Notes under the pieces: model-generated
Databases searched by the model: none
Told to the model about the DNA's origin: nothing
Seen by the model: the letters and a program-made list of their open reading frames with translations, nothing else
Part shown: piece by piece, positions 1-9,266 of the stretch
Layout: each line of letters begins with the position of its first letter
Numbering within the stretch: the stretch's first letter is position 1
Translations under genes and position numbers: made by a program
Assembly (NCBI GenBank): GCA_018401555.1
Contig: JAGYKP010000086.1
Coordinates: 106,049-170,048, forward strand
Source: Halomonas sp.
Lineage (GTDB): Bacteria > Pseudomonadota > Gammaproteobacteria > Pseudomonadales > Halomonadaceae
Reading direction: 5' to 3'
DNA length: 64,000 bases

Positions 1-39
1 GCAAGAGTTCGAGGACAAAACAGCATGAAAGGCCGCAAC

Positions 40-564
40 ATGACCCGCTGGCGCGATCCGGCCAAGGACCCGCGCCAGGAGCCCAAGAGCAACCTGATCA
101 CCGCCGAGGGCGCCGAGCGTCTGCGCGGCATCCTCGACCATCTCTCGCGGGTCAAGCGCCCCGCCCTCTCCGCCAAGGTGGGCGAGGCGGCGGCCCTGGG
201 CGACCGATCCGAGAACGCCGATTACACCTACAACAAGAAGGAGCTCAACCGGGTCATCGCGCGCATCCGCTACCTGACCAAACGCCTCGACGAGCTGACG
301 GTGGTGGATCGGTTGCCGGCGGATACCGGGAAGGTCTACTTCGGCGCCTTCGTCACCCTGGAGGACGAGGAAGGCGAGGAGATGAAGGTTCGCATCGTCG
401 GCCACGACGAGATCGCCCCGGACAAGCGCTGGATCAGTGTCGATTCCCCCCTGGCCAAGGCGCTGCTCGGCAAGCCCCTGGATGAAGAAGTGACGGTGGC
501 CGCCCCGGGTGGCGAGACCACCTGGATCATCACCGAAATCGCCTATCGCGATCCGGGGAAGTGA
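40..564 (+). CDS. greB: Transcript cleavage/elongation factor GreB
   Basis: GreB rescues backtracked RNA polymerase by stimulating transcript cleavage in the secondary channel. The N-terminal coiled coil carries the family signature LGDRSENADY with the acidic tip residues (residues about 53-62 from this start), followed by YNKKEL and a C-terminal FKBP-like domain containing VYFGAFV and RIVGHDE, which is GreB-like rather than GreA-like. Length (174 aa) fits the family. An ATG 15 bases upstream is in frame, but the MTRWRDP start is preceded by AAAGG at good spacing and matches the short MxRWR N-terminus of pseudomonad GreB. The frame is intact. Confidence 0.95.
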   Translation: MTRWRDPAKDPRQEPKSNLITAEGAERLRGILDHLSRVKRPALSAKVGEAAALGDRSENADYTYNKKELNRVIARIRYLTKRLDELTVVDRLPADTGKVYFGAFVTLEDEEGEEMKVRIVGHDEIAPDKRWISVDSPLAKALLGKPLDEEVTVAAPGGETTWIITEIAYRDPGK

Positions 565-577
565 CCACGTCGCCTGA

Positions 578-1636
578 TCAGCGCTTGACCGCCCGGTAGA
601 TCCGAAAGCGGCGGTCGTCGGCGAGGATCTCGAAGCCGCCGAAGGCGCGTTCGAGCAGGTCGGGATAGGGCAGGAAGGCGTTGGCGACGATGACCAGCTC
701 ACCACCGGGGCGCAGGTGCTCCGGCGCCTCGCCGATCAACCGTGCCGCCGGCCCGTAGTCGATGGCACGCTCCTGGTGGAACGGCGGGTTGCTGACGATG
801 GCATCGAAGACCCGCCCATCCAGCGCCGAGTAGACATCACTCTCCAGCGTTTCTCCAGACAAGGCCTCGCCGGCCAGGGCATTGCCCGCCAGGCTGCGCC
901 GGGTCGCCTCCACCGCGAAGGCGTTGACGTCCACCGCGGTCACCGCTGCCCCCTGACGCGCCAGCCAGGCGGCCAGGATGCCGTCGCCACAGCCCATATC
1001 CAGAACATCGCCGGGAAGGTCCTGCCCCGCGTCTGCAAGCACCCTGGGCAGGGTCTCGATCAGCAGCCGGGTTCCGTCATCCAGCTTGCCGTGGCCGAAT
1101 ACCCCGGGATGGCTGGTCAGGGTCAGCAACTCGCTGCCCAGCTCGGCATCGAAGGTGGTCCAGGCGGCATCGGGGTCGATGCCCACACGCCCGAGACGGG
1201 TCTCGAACAGCGAGCAGCGCCGCGCACTGTCGAGCTTGCGACAGCCCAGCCCGAGTGCCGCCAGCACCTTGAGCACCCGCTTGATGCCGCCCTGGTTCTC
1301 GCCCACCAGCTGCAGCGGCGTGCCCTCGGGTAGCGTGGCGCACAGCCACAGCAGCCACCACTCACCCAGCGCATGGCTCTTGGGCCAGAACAGCACCGCC
1401 CCGGCCGGTGCGCTCGCGTTGCCGGCGAGCTCCGGCGCAAAGGGCGAGAGCGCCGTGCGTCCGGCGACCCGCCAGGCCTCGCGCACCGTCAGGTCGGCAC
1501 TGATCGCCGTGCCCTGTCCCGTCTCGAGCCAGGCATCCCGGGGCGGCGCCACCCACCACCAGCCGCGATAGTCAACGGCCTGGCGCTCCAGCAGCTGGCA
1601 GACCGGACTCTCGGCACGAACCATCTCGGCACTCAT
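578..1636 (-). CDS. rsmC: 16S rRNA m2G1207 methyltransferase RsmC
   Basis: RsmC methylates N2 of G1207 in 16S rRNA using S-adenosylmethionine. The protein (352 aa) has the duplicated RsmC architecture: an N-terminal degenerate methyltransferase-like half and a catalytic C-terminal half with the SAM-binding motif VLDMGCGDGILA and the substrate motif SNPPFH. LTSHPGVFGHGKLDDG between the halves is a family hallmark. Its ATG shares one base with the stop of the upstream cmoM frame, so the two tRNA/rRNA methyltransferase genes look translationally coupled. The frame is open through into cmoM sequence only because of a frameshift there; the start at MSAEM is chosen from the overlap. Confidence 0.9.
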   Translation of the reverse strand: MSAEMVRAESPVCQLLERQAVDYRGWWWVAPPRDAWLETGQGTAISADLTVREAWRVAGRTALSPFAPELAGNASAPAGAVLFWPKSHALGEWWLLWLCATLPEGTPLQLVGENQGGIKRVLKVLAALGLGCRKLDSARRCSLFETRLGRVGIDPDAAWTTFDAELGSELLTLTSHPGVFGHGKLDDGTRLLIETLPRVLADAGQDLPGDVLDMGCGDGILAAWLARQGAAVTAVDVNAFAVEATRRSLAGNALAGEALSGETLESDVYSALDGRVFDAIVSNPPFHQERAIDYGPAARLIGEAPEHLRPGGELVIVANAFLPYPDLLERAFGGFEILADDRRFRIYRAVKR

Positions 1637-2465
1637 CACAGGGACTCCTCGGTGGAAGAAGACGGTGCGCCGGGGCGCACCAGGGTATAGAGCAGGTAAC
1701 GCCCCAGCCGCCAATGGGGCTCGACCCGACAGTAGCGCCACTCGAGCTCGAACAGCCGCTGGCGGTCGGCGTCGCTCTCCGGAGGCTTGCGCAGGTAGTC
1801 GTGGAACACCCGCAACCCCCGCCACGCTGCGTACTTCCAGGCCCAGTTCCTCGCTCCAGGCCATGATCTGGGCGTGGGTCAGCGGCGAGATCGGCGTCAG
1901 CCGCCGGCGCAGCCCCTTGCCCTCCAGGCGGTCATCCAGGGCCTTCTCCAGGTTGCCCTTGACCACATTGGAGAAGCGCAGGGCATCACGGTTGAAGACC
2001 ATCAGCGAGAGCTGCCCACCCGGGGCCAGCAGGCCCGCCAGGGTGGCCAGCGCTCCCCGCGGGTCGCCCAGCCACTCCAGCACCGCATGGCAGGCGATCA
2101 GCGACCAGGGCCCGGCGGCACGTTCGGGCAGCGCCTGCAGCGGCGCCTGCAGGAGGGTGACCTCGCGCTCCACCGATGTTTCCAGGAGCGCCTCGCGAGC
2201 CCGCTCGAGCATCTCGCCGGAGGGCTCGGCCAGGGTCACCGGGTGGCCGCCACCGGCGAACCACGCCGCCAGCTGACCCAGGCCCCCACCCACGTCGAGC
2301 AGCGGCTGGCCACGGAGGTCGAGCATCTCCGGCAACAGGCGGTCGAGCAGCGCCAGGCGCAACTCGCCGCGCACGCCACCGTAGAGGCTGGCGGCAGAAC
2401 TTGTCGGCCAGGCCGTCGAAGTGGCGATCGCCGTGGACGGAGAGCAGGGATGCGGGAGTGGTCAT
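1636..2465 (-). CDS. cmoM: tRNA cmo5U34 carboxyl methyltransferase CmoM (frameshifted)
   Basis: CmoM (formerly SmtA) methylates cmo5U34 to mcmo5U34 in the wobble position of several tRNAs. The N-terminus MTTPASLLSVHGDRHFDGLADKF leads into a class I methyltransferase core with LLDVGGGLGQ (SAM motif I) and CHAVLEWLGDP, which is typical of this family. The frame breaks near 2385 (after ADKF) and again near 1835; in the second shifted frame the expected RVFHDYLR-like and YCRVEPHWRLGRY-like family tail can be read, ending in TGA at 1638-1636. Two single-base indels therefore split one gene of about 275 aa. Identification is firm, the break is probably a sequencing error. Confidence 0.8.
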
Positions 2466-2618
2466 GGGGCTACCTTGAACAGAGATGCGGGCATTCTACC
2501 CGCAAGCCGCGCCGGGCTCATGCCCGTGATTGCTTCGGTCACGTGATAAAATCGCCGGCTAATCATTTCACCCCTCAATATTCGACCCTCACTTTTCACC
2601 ACACCATGAGGACCGCCC

Positions 2619-4553
2619 ATGCCTCTCTCACGCTGGCTCTCCGGCCAGGGCTTCGATCTCGAGCGGCTGCGCCTTCCCTGCGCACGGCCCCGGCCGCCTG
2701 CCTGGCCCTGGTCGTGGCCTGGGCGATCGGCCTGGAGCATCCCCAGTGGTCGGCGATGACGGTATGGGCCGCCTCCCAGCCGGTGCGTGAGCTGCTGGTC
2801 GAGAAAAGTCTCTACCGAGCCCTGGGCACCCTGGTGGGCACCGCGGTGGGCCTGCTGCTGCTGCTCGCCACCGCCGACAGCCTGCTCTGGCTGGTGATCG
2901 GCCTGGCACTCTGGGTCGGCCTGTGCGCCGGCATCGGCAACGCCCTGCACAGCATGATCGCCTACGCCACCCTGCTGTCGGGCTACTCCGCCGCCATGGT
3001 CGCCCTGCTCGGCACTGCCTCCGGCATGAATATTCTGGCGCTGGGTGCCGACCGCCTGCTGACCGTGCTGGTCGGGGTGATCATGGCGCTGGTGGTGGGG
3101 CTCGCGCTCACGCCCCGCGCCTCTCGCAGCGCGCTCGAGGAGCGCGGCCGGCGCAGCACCGCACGGGTCCTCCACCTGCTGGCCCAACGGCTGGGCCCTC
3201 AGCCACGCGGTACCCGCCTGGCCCCCAACGAGCTGCTCTCCGATATCGCCATCCTCGAGGCGGAGCTTGAGCCCAGCGCCGCCGGTTCGCGGCGAGCTCG
3301 CCATTCGGCGCGCTCCCAGCGGGCGATCCTCGCCGCCCTGACGGCAGCGTTGCTGTGGATTCGCCGTCGCGGGCACGGCCAGCGCCAGACCGCCGCCCAT
3401 GAGGCCGGTAGCGGAGGCGGCACTCTGCCAGTGGACAACGCCGAGCCCCCTGCCCACCGTGCGCACACCTGCTCCGCCAGCCAGTTGGCCGCAGCGGAGG
3501 ATCCGGCCCTGGGTGAGGTACTGGGGCGACTGGCCACCACCCTGACCCAGCGCCAGCAGTTTCGCGATACCGGCCGCACCGACCGCGATGCGAGTCGCCG
3601 CCAGGTGACCCGCCACCGCGACTGGATCCACGCCCGCCAGGCGATGCTGCGCACCACCGGCGTGCTGCTGGTGATCGGCCTGGCCTGGGTGGCCACCGGC
3701 TGGTCCGCCGGCGCCTACGTGATGCTGGGCACCTCGGTGATGGTGACCCTATTTTCCACCTTCGAGAACCCCGCCTGGATCATGCGCCGCATCCTGGCCT
3801 GGCAGGCGGTCGGCGCGCTGTGCGCGGTGGCCCTGCGCTGGCTGGCGTGGCCCTGGGCCAGCGCCGAGTGGCAGCTGATCGCCATGGCTGCCGCTGATCC
3901 TGGTGACGGTGGTGCCCTTCTCCCACCGGCGCACCCAGAACGGCTCCATGGACTATGTGATGATCCTGCTGCTGTTGTCGCAGCCGAGCCTGCCGCTCAC
4001 CGGCACCTTCGCTCCACTCCCTGGCCCTGGCCCTGGCCGTGGTGGCCGGCCCGTTGCTGGCGCTGATCGCCTTCCGCTTGATCTTTCCGACCAATGCCCG
4101 GCGCCGCCAGCGCCACCTCGAGGCGATGATGCTCCACGAGCTGGAGACCCTCGCCTCCCGCGGCGACAGCCAGCGCGAAGCGCTATGGCAGGCACGCCTC
4201 TACCATCGGGTAATGCGCCTGGTGCACTGGGCCCACCTGCAGGGCGAGGCGACCCACCGGGTGGTCGACGCCAGCCTGGCGGCCCTGACGCTGGGCGAGA
4301 CCCTCGAGGCACTGCGTCACTATAGTCAGGGTCAGGGCCAGAATCAGGCCGACCCGGGCACCCGGCGCCGCCTGGCGGCCAGCCTGCGCCAGTGTCGCCC
4401 GGCTGCGCCATGCCCCGCTGGAAGCCGCCGCGGCTCCTGGAGCGGCTGGCGCGCACCCTGGCACGCCGCCAGCAGGTCGAGTTGGCGCGCCAGGCCAGGC
4501 ACGCGGCCACGCTGCTGCGCGAGAACCGCGCCTTCTTCCAGGGCGAAGCCTGA
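2619..4553 (+). CDS. FUSC-family inner-membrane transporter (frameshifted)
   Basis: This looks like a fusaric-acid-resistance/aromatic-acid-exporter-like (FUSC, AaeB/YccS type) membrane protein of about 640 aa. Visible are two hydrophobic blocks: an N-terminal one (AACLALVVAWAIGL to VVGLALTP, with LEHPQWSAMTVW) and a C-terminal one (LVIGLAWVATGWSAGAYVMLG), separated and followed by cytoplasmic helices, which is the usual duplicated FUSC layout. The start MPLSRWLSGQGFDLERLR at 2619 is chosen by homologue style. The frame is broken at about 2675, 3885, 4030 and 4400, and perhaps once in the middle; the last frame ends in LLRENRAFFQGEA. Substrate cannot be inferred. No membrane-fusion partner gene adjoins it, unlike aaeAB. 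Confidence 0.7.
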
Positions 4554-4617
4554 GTCGCGCCCTGCCTGGCGATAGTCGCCGCTGGCAAATAACGGCCTGT
4601 ACAGCCCCCAACGCCAA

Positions 4618-4650
4618 GCGCCGCCAGCGATGACTGGCGGCGCTATTTAA
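4618..4650. terminator. Bidirectional hairpin terminator between convergent genes
   Basis: A perfect 10-bp inverted repeat (GCGCCGCCAG / CTGGCGGCGC) with a 6-base loop lies between the FUSC gene and the convergent TonB receptor gene and is followed by TATTTAA on the plus strand. It probably terminates the FUSC transcript and may serve both strands. Confidence 0.6.
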
Positions 4651-4675
4651 CGTGTATTCAGCAGGCTGAACGGCC

Positions 4676-6723
4676 CTAGAAGGCGTAGTCCACCGCCAGC
4701 CAGACACTGCGCCCCGGCTCGTTCAGCGGCAGCTCCGCGCTGTCCGGATCGCTGCTGAGGAAGGGGTCGCTGCTGGAGCGATTGCGGTTCAGGAAGTCGC
4801 TGTAGGTCTTGTCCAGCAGGTTGCTGACGCCGGTGCGCAGGGTCAGCGCCTGCCACTGCCAGGCGGCCTCGGCATCCAGCACCACGTAGCCGGAAGTGGC
4901 GACCTCATCCGGGCCCAGGCGGTCCTGGTCGTCGGAGAAGCGTGCGGTAAGGCCCGCTTCCCATGCATCCGCCACGTAGAACTGGGAGAGCTGGCCACGC
5001 AGCGGGGCGATATCCGACAGCGCGCCACCGTCGTCGAGGTTGTCGCCACGCACCCAGCTCAGCTGGCCGCGGGTCTCCCAATTGTGGGCCCAGCGCAGGT
5101 CGCCGGAGAGCTCCAGGCCGTAGAGGGTAGCGTCGATATTGCGATAGGTGCTGACCCCACTCGGCATCCGCTGACCGGAAGATGTAGTCGTCGCGACGCG
5201 ATCGGCGAAGGCCACCACCTCGAAGCCGGCCATATCCAGGCGGCGCTCGAAGCCCAGGTCCAGCTGGTGGTGCACCTCAGGATCCAGCTCCGGATTGCCG
5301 ACCCAATCATTCTTGGCGAAGTAACGCTCGGTGGCATCGGCATCGCGTTCGGCGCGACTGAGGCTGGCGAAGACGCTGTCGGACTCGTTGAGGCGCTGCT
5401 CGCCGCGCAGGAAGGCCCCCACCAGCCAGGCATCATGATCCAGATCGCCTTCAACGCCGTAGACCTTCTTGTAGAAGGCAGCTGCCGGCAACCCGCCATT
5501 CATTGGATTTTCGGATGGATCGTTGGCCCCGTCGGCGCTGGCCTCGGGTGAGTCGACCCGCAGGCCGCCGCTGACGATGGTGCGCTCGCCCAGGTAGTGA
5601 TCCAGCTCGGCGAAGGCGCCGGCCTGGCGGGTAGTCACATCCGGCCAGGAGTTGAACATCAGCTTGTCGGTGGAATCATTGATGATGTCGGCGTCGCGCT
5701 CGTTCTGCAGCACATTGACCCCGTAGCGCAGGTCGCTGTCGGCCAGCTGCTGCGTGAACATGCTCTTCCAGGTGAAGGTGTCAGACTCGGTGGGCGAGCG
5801 CATCTTCATCATCGGCTCGGCACGCAGCGAGTAGTTGTCCATCACATGGTCGATGGTGGTGTACTGCAGCCGATTCTCCATGCTCAGAGTATCGGAGAAG
5901 GCATGGTCGAGGCGCAGGCGCACGGTGTCGTTGTCGCTCTCGGGGAGTCCATGCCGGCGCCGGCAAACTTGACGTCACGCTCACGCACCGCCTCATAGCC
6001 CAGGGCCAGCTCGGTATTCTCGCTGGGCGTCAGGCCCAGGGTGATGCCGCCGCTGGTGGTCTCGAAGCCGCTGTGGATGCGCTGTCCGTCGCCGTCCTCG
6101 TAGTCGCTGGCGTTCTGGTGCTCGCCGAACACCTGCAGGTAGCCCTGCTGGTTGCCGGCCTCCAGATTGGCGTACAGGCCGACACGCTCACCGTTGTCGT
6201 CATAGCTGGCGCCCACGCTGCCCTGCTGGCCGACGGCATCGCCCTCGAACTCCGGCGCGCTGCGCTCGAACAGTACGGTACCGCCACTGCCGCCGGCGCC
6301 ATGCTGCAGGGTGGTCACGCCCTTGCTGACCGTCACGCGATCGATGCTGTGCAGCGGCGCATAGGCAGTAGGCGGATCCATGCGGTTGGGACAGCCACCG
6401 AACACATAGCCACCGTCGATCAGGATATTCAGGGCGTTGCCCTGCTGGCCGCGGATCACCGGGTCGAGGCCATGGCCCCCCATGCGAATGCCTTCGACGC
6501 CATTCAGGCGCCGCAGCCATTCACCGGCATCGGCCGCCGGTGCGGGTGAGGATTTGGGCGAGAGCGACAGCTCCCCGGGCACCTGCTGGGTGCCTTCCAC
6601 CACGATGGTGGAGAGGGTATCGGTGCCCTGTGCCTGGGCAAGCGAGCCCCAGGCCGCGGCGGCAACAAGGGCCACCAGCGGCAGGCGGCGTGGCATTTGG
6701 CTAGTCATTGATCCCGAGCTCAT
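4676..6723 (-). CDS. TonB-dependent copper-type receptor, OprC/NosA-like (frameshifted)
   Basis: An outer-membrane gated barrel of about 680 aa. An N-terminal signal peptide (LVALVAAAAWGSLAQAQ) precedes a plug domain with LDPVIRGQQGNALNILIDGG and the cysteine-containing stretch GGCPNRMDPPTAYA, characteristic of the OprC/NosA copper-receptor branch of TonB receptors. A beta-barrel follows, ending in WLAVDYAF with the terminal Phe used for barrel assembly. The frame changes once near 5940. It stands alone between a terminator and a 160-bp promoter region, with no ABC or TonB genes nearby. Copper is inferred only from subfamily resemblance; NosA-like roles in copper loading or uptake are known for relatives. 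Confidence 0.75.
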
Positions 6724-6844
6724 CTTCTTTTAAGTGTGTGTATAAGCGCCGGGAATATTAAATGCATGTTATGTGATGAGGTATGGGGCACGTTGCCGCA
6801 GCAATAGGCTAACCGCCCAAACAGGGCTGTCGCCGGTACCACGG

Positions 6845-6873
6845 TTCCCCTCGGCGACGCATTTCCCTATAAT
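6845..6873 (+). promoter_or_regulatory. Promoter of tRNA-Arg
   Basis: A perfect TATAAT lies at 6868-6873, 12 bases before the mature tRNA 5' end, followed by a GC-rich discriminator (GCGCCGC) of the kind seen in stringently controlled stable-RNA promoters. The -35 region is weak (TTCCCC at 17-bp spacing). Confidence 0.6.
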
Positions 6874-6885
6874 GCGCCGCGTGCT

Positions 6886-6962
6886 GCCCCCATAGCTCAG
6901 CTGGATAGAGCGTCCCCCTCCTAAGGGGAAGGTCCCAGGTTCGAATCCTGGTGGGGGCGCCA
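6886..6962 (+). tRNA. tRNA-Arg (anticodon CCT)
   Basis: A complete 77-nt cloverleaf: acceptor stem GCCCCCA pairing with TGGGGGC, D-arm with AGCTCAGCTGGATAGAGC, anticodon stem TCCCC/GGGGA enclosing loop CTCCTAA (anticodon CCT, decoding AGG), T-arm with GGTTCGAATCC, and an encoded CCA tail. It decodes a rare Arg codon in GC-rich genomes. The gene is monocistronic, with its own TATAAT promoter. Confidence 0.97.
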
Positions 6963-6985
6963 CCCCGCGCTCCCCCACCGGCATG

Positions 6986-8950
6986 TCACCCGAGACTCAT
7001 CTCCTCGGCCATCACCACCCGATTACGCCCCAGCCGCTTGGCCCGATAGCTGGCCTGATCGGCACGTTCCATCAGCGCCTCCGGCGACTCATTCTCCGCC
7101 GTCAGCATGGCCACGCCAACGCTGGCCGAGACCACGTAACGCTCCCCGGCATGCTCGAATACCATTCGCGCCAGCGCCTCGCGGATACGCTCGGCGACGT
7201 GCAGGGAGGCGTCATGGGGTGCCGGTGCCAGCAGCACGGCGAACTCATCGCCGCCCAGCCGTGCCACGTGATCCTCCTCGCGCACCACCTCGCCCAGCAC
7301 CCGCGCCACCTGCTGCAGCAGCGCATCGCCGACCGCATGGCCGGCACGGTCGTTGACCGTCTTGAAGTGATCCAGGTCGAGCATCACCAGCGCCCGGGGT
7401 GTCTCGTGCGCTGTACCCAGGCGGCAGGCATCCGCCAGCCGACGCAGGAAACCGCGGCGATTGAGGCTGCCGGTCAGGGCATCGTGCTCGGCCTCCCAGC
7501 GGTGGCGACGCTCACGCTCGTGGTGATCGGTGACATCGCGGATCAGGCCGACGAAGCCCAGCGGACACCCGCCCTGCACCACCCGGCTGGCCTGGACATC
7601 AAGCCTCCGCCAGTCTCCTGTCGGCCCGCGGAGCCGGTAGTTCTGCTGCAGGGCCGAGCCCCGGGCCAGTGCCTCGCGCCAGCCGGCCAGGAAGCCGGCA
7701 CGATCCTCGGGGTGAATGCGTCGTAGCCAGCCCAGTGGCCGGTAGCTCGACAAGGAGACGCCGGTCAGGCGTTCCAGGGCGGGGTTGAGGTAGCTGACAT
7801 GGCCCCGGGTATCGGCGATGAACATGCCCACCGGCGACGACGCCAGCACCGCGCGCAGGAAGGCCTCGCGCGCCTCCAGCGAGGCGTGCACCGCGCGGCG
7901 CTGCCCCTCCAGGCGGTTGAAGGCCTCCTCCAGCTGGCGCAACTCCTGCATGCCGGTGGCCAGTTCCAGGCGCTGCGACTCGCCACGCCCGATCCGGGCG
8001 ATCTGACGCTCCAGGCGGCGCGGCGGCCGCAGCCCCAGGCCCAGCAGCCACCACAGCAGCGGCAGCATCAGCAGCACCGTGCCGATACCCACCCAGCGCA
8101 GCTCGGCGGCATAGCGCCGCAGCGGCGCCTTTACCTGGTCCAGGGGCAGATAGACCCCTACCACCCAGTCGGCGGCCCATATCTGGCGAAACGACGCCGG
8201 GGCCGGCTCGCCATCGAGGGTGAACGTGGCGCCGCCGCCCTGCCAGCCCAACAGGGCCTGGTCGAGCAGTGGCCGGTCTTCGAGATTCTCCAGCGGGAGC
8301 ATCAGACGCTCAGGGTCCGGGTGGCTGATCACCTGGCCCTCGGCGGTCATCAGCAGCACATGGCCGGCCTCGCCCAGGTAGCGACCGCGCAGGTTGAGAT
8401 AAGCCTCGCCGTCACGCAGCGCGGTGTTGCCGCCGAGAATACCCAGGAACTCACCCTGCTCACCGAGCAGCGGCTGCACCACCATCACCTGTTCGATGGC
8501 GGTCTCGCCGCCGCTATAGGGCTCGGTGACCAGCGGGCGCCGAAAGGCCCTGACCCTCTTGAAATAGGGCCGCTCGGCAATGGTCGGCCCACCCTCGGCA
8601 AAGGGCGGCCAGTGGGCCACCGGCTTACCCTCGGCATCGAACACCATCAACCGGTCGAACATCGCCAGCAGCGGATGCTGGCGGCGCAGCCGCTCGACCA
8701 GTTTGGGGTCGTCGAGATCGATCTCCTGGGCCAGGCGTGCCAGCAACCCCTGACGCTCAGACAGCTCCCGGGTCATCTGGTCGGCAACCAGCCGCGCCTC
8801 ATACTCCAGGTGCACCAGGTTGTCGTGCCGGGTCAGCTTGCCACCGCTCAGGTGGCTGTAGGCCAGCAACGCCGCCACCAGCGCCAGCCAGCCCAGGCCG
8901 ATGCCGAGCAGCAGGCGGGTACGCAGGGAGAGAGGAAGAAGGATGGGCAA
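6986..8950 (-). CDS. Membrane diguanylate cyclase: dCache, PAS, GGDEF
   Basis: A 654-aa c-di-GMP synthase. An N-terminal transmembrane helix (about residues 10-32) precedes a periplasmic double-Cache-like sensor of about 240 residues, followed by a second helix (VGIGTVLLMLPLLWWLLGLGL), a HAMP-like linker, a PAS domain (SPVGMFIADTRGHVSYLNPA with HPEDR) and a C-terminal GGDEF domain. The active site is an intact RLGGDEFAVLL. An inhibitory I-site RxxD (REED) sits exactly five residues before GGDEF, so product feedback is expected. No EAL domain is present. The gene is convergent with the tRNA and monocistronic. The sensed ligand is unknown; dCache domains often bind small metabolites such as amino acids. 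Confidence 0.92.
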   Translation of the reverse strand: MPILLPLSLRTRLLLGIGLGWLALVAALLAYSHLSGGKLTRHDNLVHLEYEARLVADQMTRELSERQGLLARLAQEIDLDDPKLVERLRRQHPLLAMFDRLMVFDAEGKPVAHWPPFAEGGPTIAERPYFKRVRAFRRPLVTEPYSGGETAIEQVMVVQPLLGEQGEFLGILGGNTALRDGEAYLNLRGRYLGEAGHVLLMTAEGQVISHPDPERLMLPLENLEDRPLLDQALLGWQGGGATFTLDGEPAPASFRQIWAADWVVGVYLPLDQVKAPLRRYAAELRWVGIGTVLLMLPLLWWLLGLGLRPPRRLERQIARIGRGESQRLELATGMQELRQLEEAFNRLEGQRRAVHASLEAREAFLRAVLASSPVGMFIADTRGHVSYLNPALERLTGVSLSSYRPLGWLRRIHPEDRAGFLAGWREALARGSALQQNYRLRGPTGDWRRLDVQASRVVQGGCPLGFVGLIRDVTDHHERERRHRWEAEHDALTGSLNRRGFLRRLADACRLGTAHETPRALVMLDLDHFKTVNDRAGHAVGDALLQQVARVLGEVVREEDHVARLGGDEFAVLLAPAPHDASLHVAERIREALARMVFEHAGERYVVSASVGVAMLTAENESPEALMERADQASYRAKRLGRNRVVMAEEMSLG

Positions 8951-9266
8951 CGGGGGGCTCCGCGAGCGTCGTTCACTGGCGACATGATGCCACAGAGCCG
9001 AAACCCCGGAAGGTGAAACGGGCAGCAGCGGTCAACGCTGGAATAAGCGGCTACAGACAGCCAACCCAGTGGTCGTTGCGGACAGGAAAGTTCCTACAAC
9101 TTTGGTCGCCTTGGGCATTCATGGCGTTGTCATCAACGCAGCGTCTCGCTACTTTCACCCTGACGTTTACGTCAGAAGCATGCCAATCCGCGATATCGGC
9201 ATGCATCGCAGGACCAACACAATAACGCCGCCCCTGCGCGGCCAGACGATTCAAGGAACAACGCAC
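8951..9266. other. Intergenic region and leader of the first DcaP-like porin
   Basis: No gene is supported here. The open frame that runs into the porin from 9069 has no porin-like residues before the signal peptide. The region holds two inverted repeats: TGACG-TTTA-CGTCA at 9161-9174 and GCATGCC/GGCATGC at 9178-9184 and 9198-9204. They lie 60-105 bases ahead of the porin start and could be an operator and a leader hairpin. Confidence 0.5.

Noticed and set aside
578..2374. A 598-aa double methyltransferase
   Set aside because: The join of CmoM and RsmC is caused by a frameshift near 1835; a one-base stop/start overlap at 1636 separates the genes.
1874..2618. Plus-strand frame running into the FUSC gene from within cmoM
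   Set aside because: It is antisense to a well-identified methyltransferase and only joins FUSC because of a frameshift near 2675.
6769..6984. A 71-codon minus-strand frame reading PPPGFEPGTFPLGGGRS over the tRNA
   Set aside because: This is the well-known artefact peptide obtained by translating the complement of a tRNA gene; the tRNA-Arg explains it fully.
9069..9266. N-terminal extension of porin copy 1
   Set aside because: It would bury the signal peptide 66 residues in; the GTG at 9267 with a good ribosome-binding site gives a normal exported protein.
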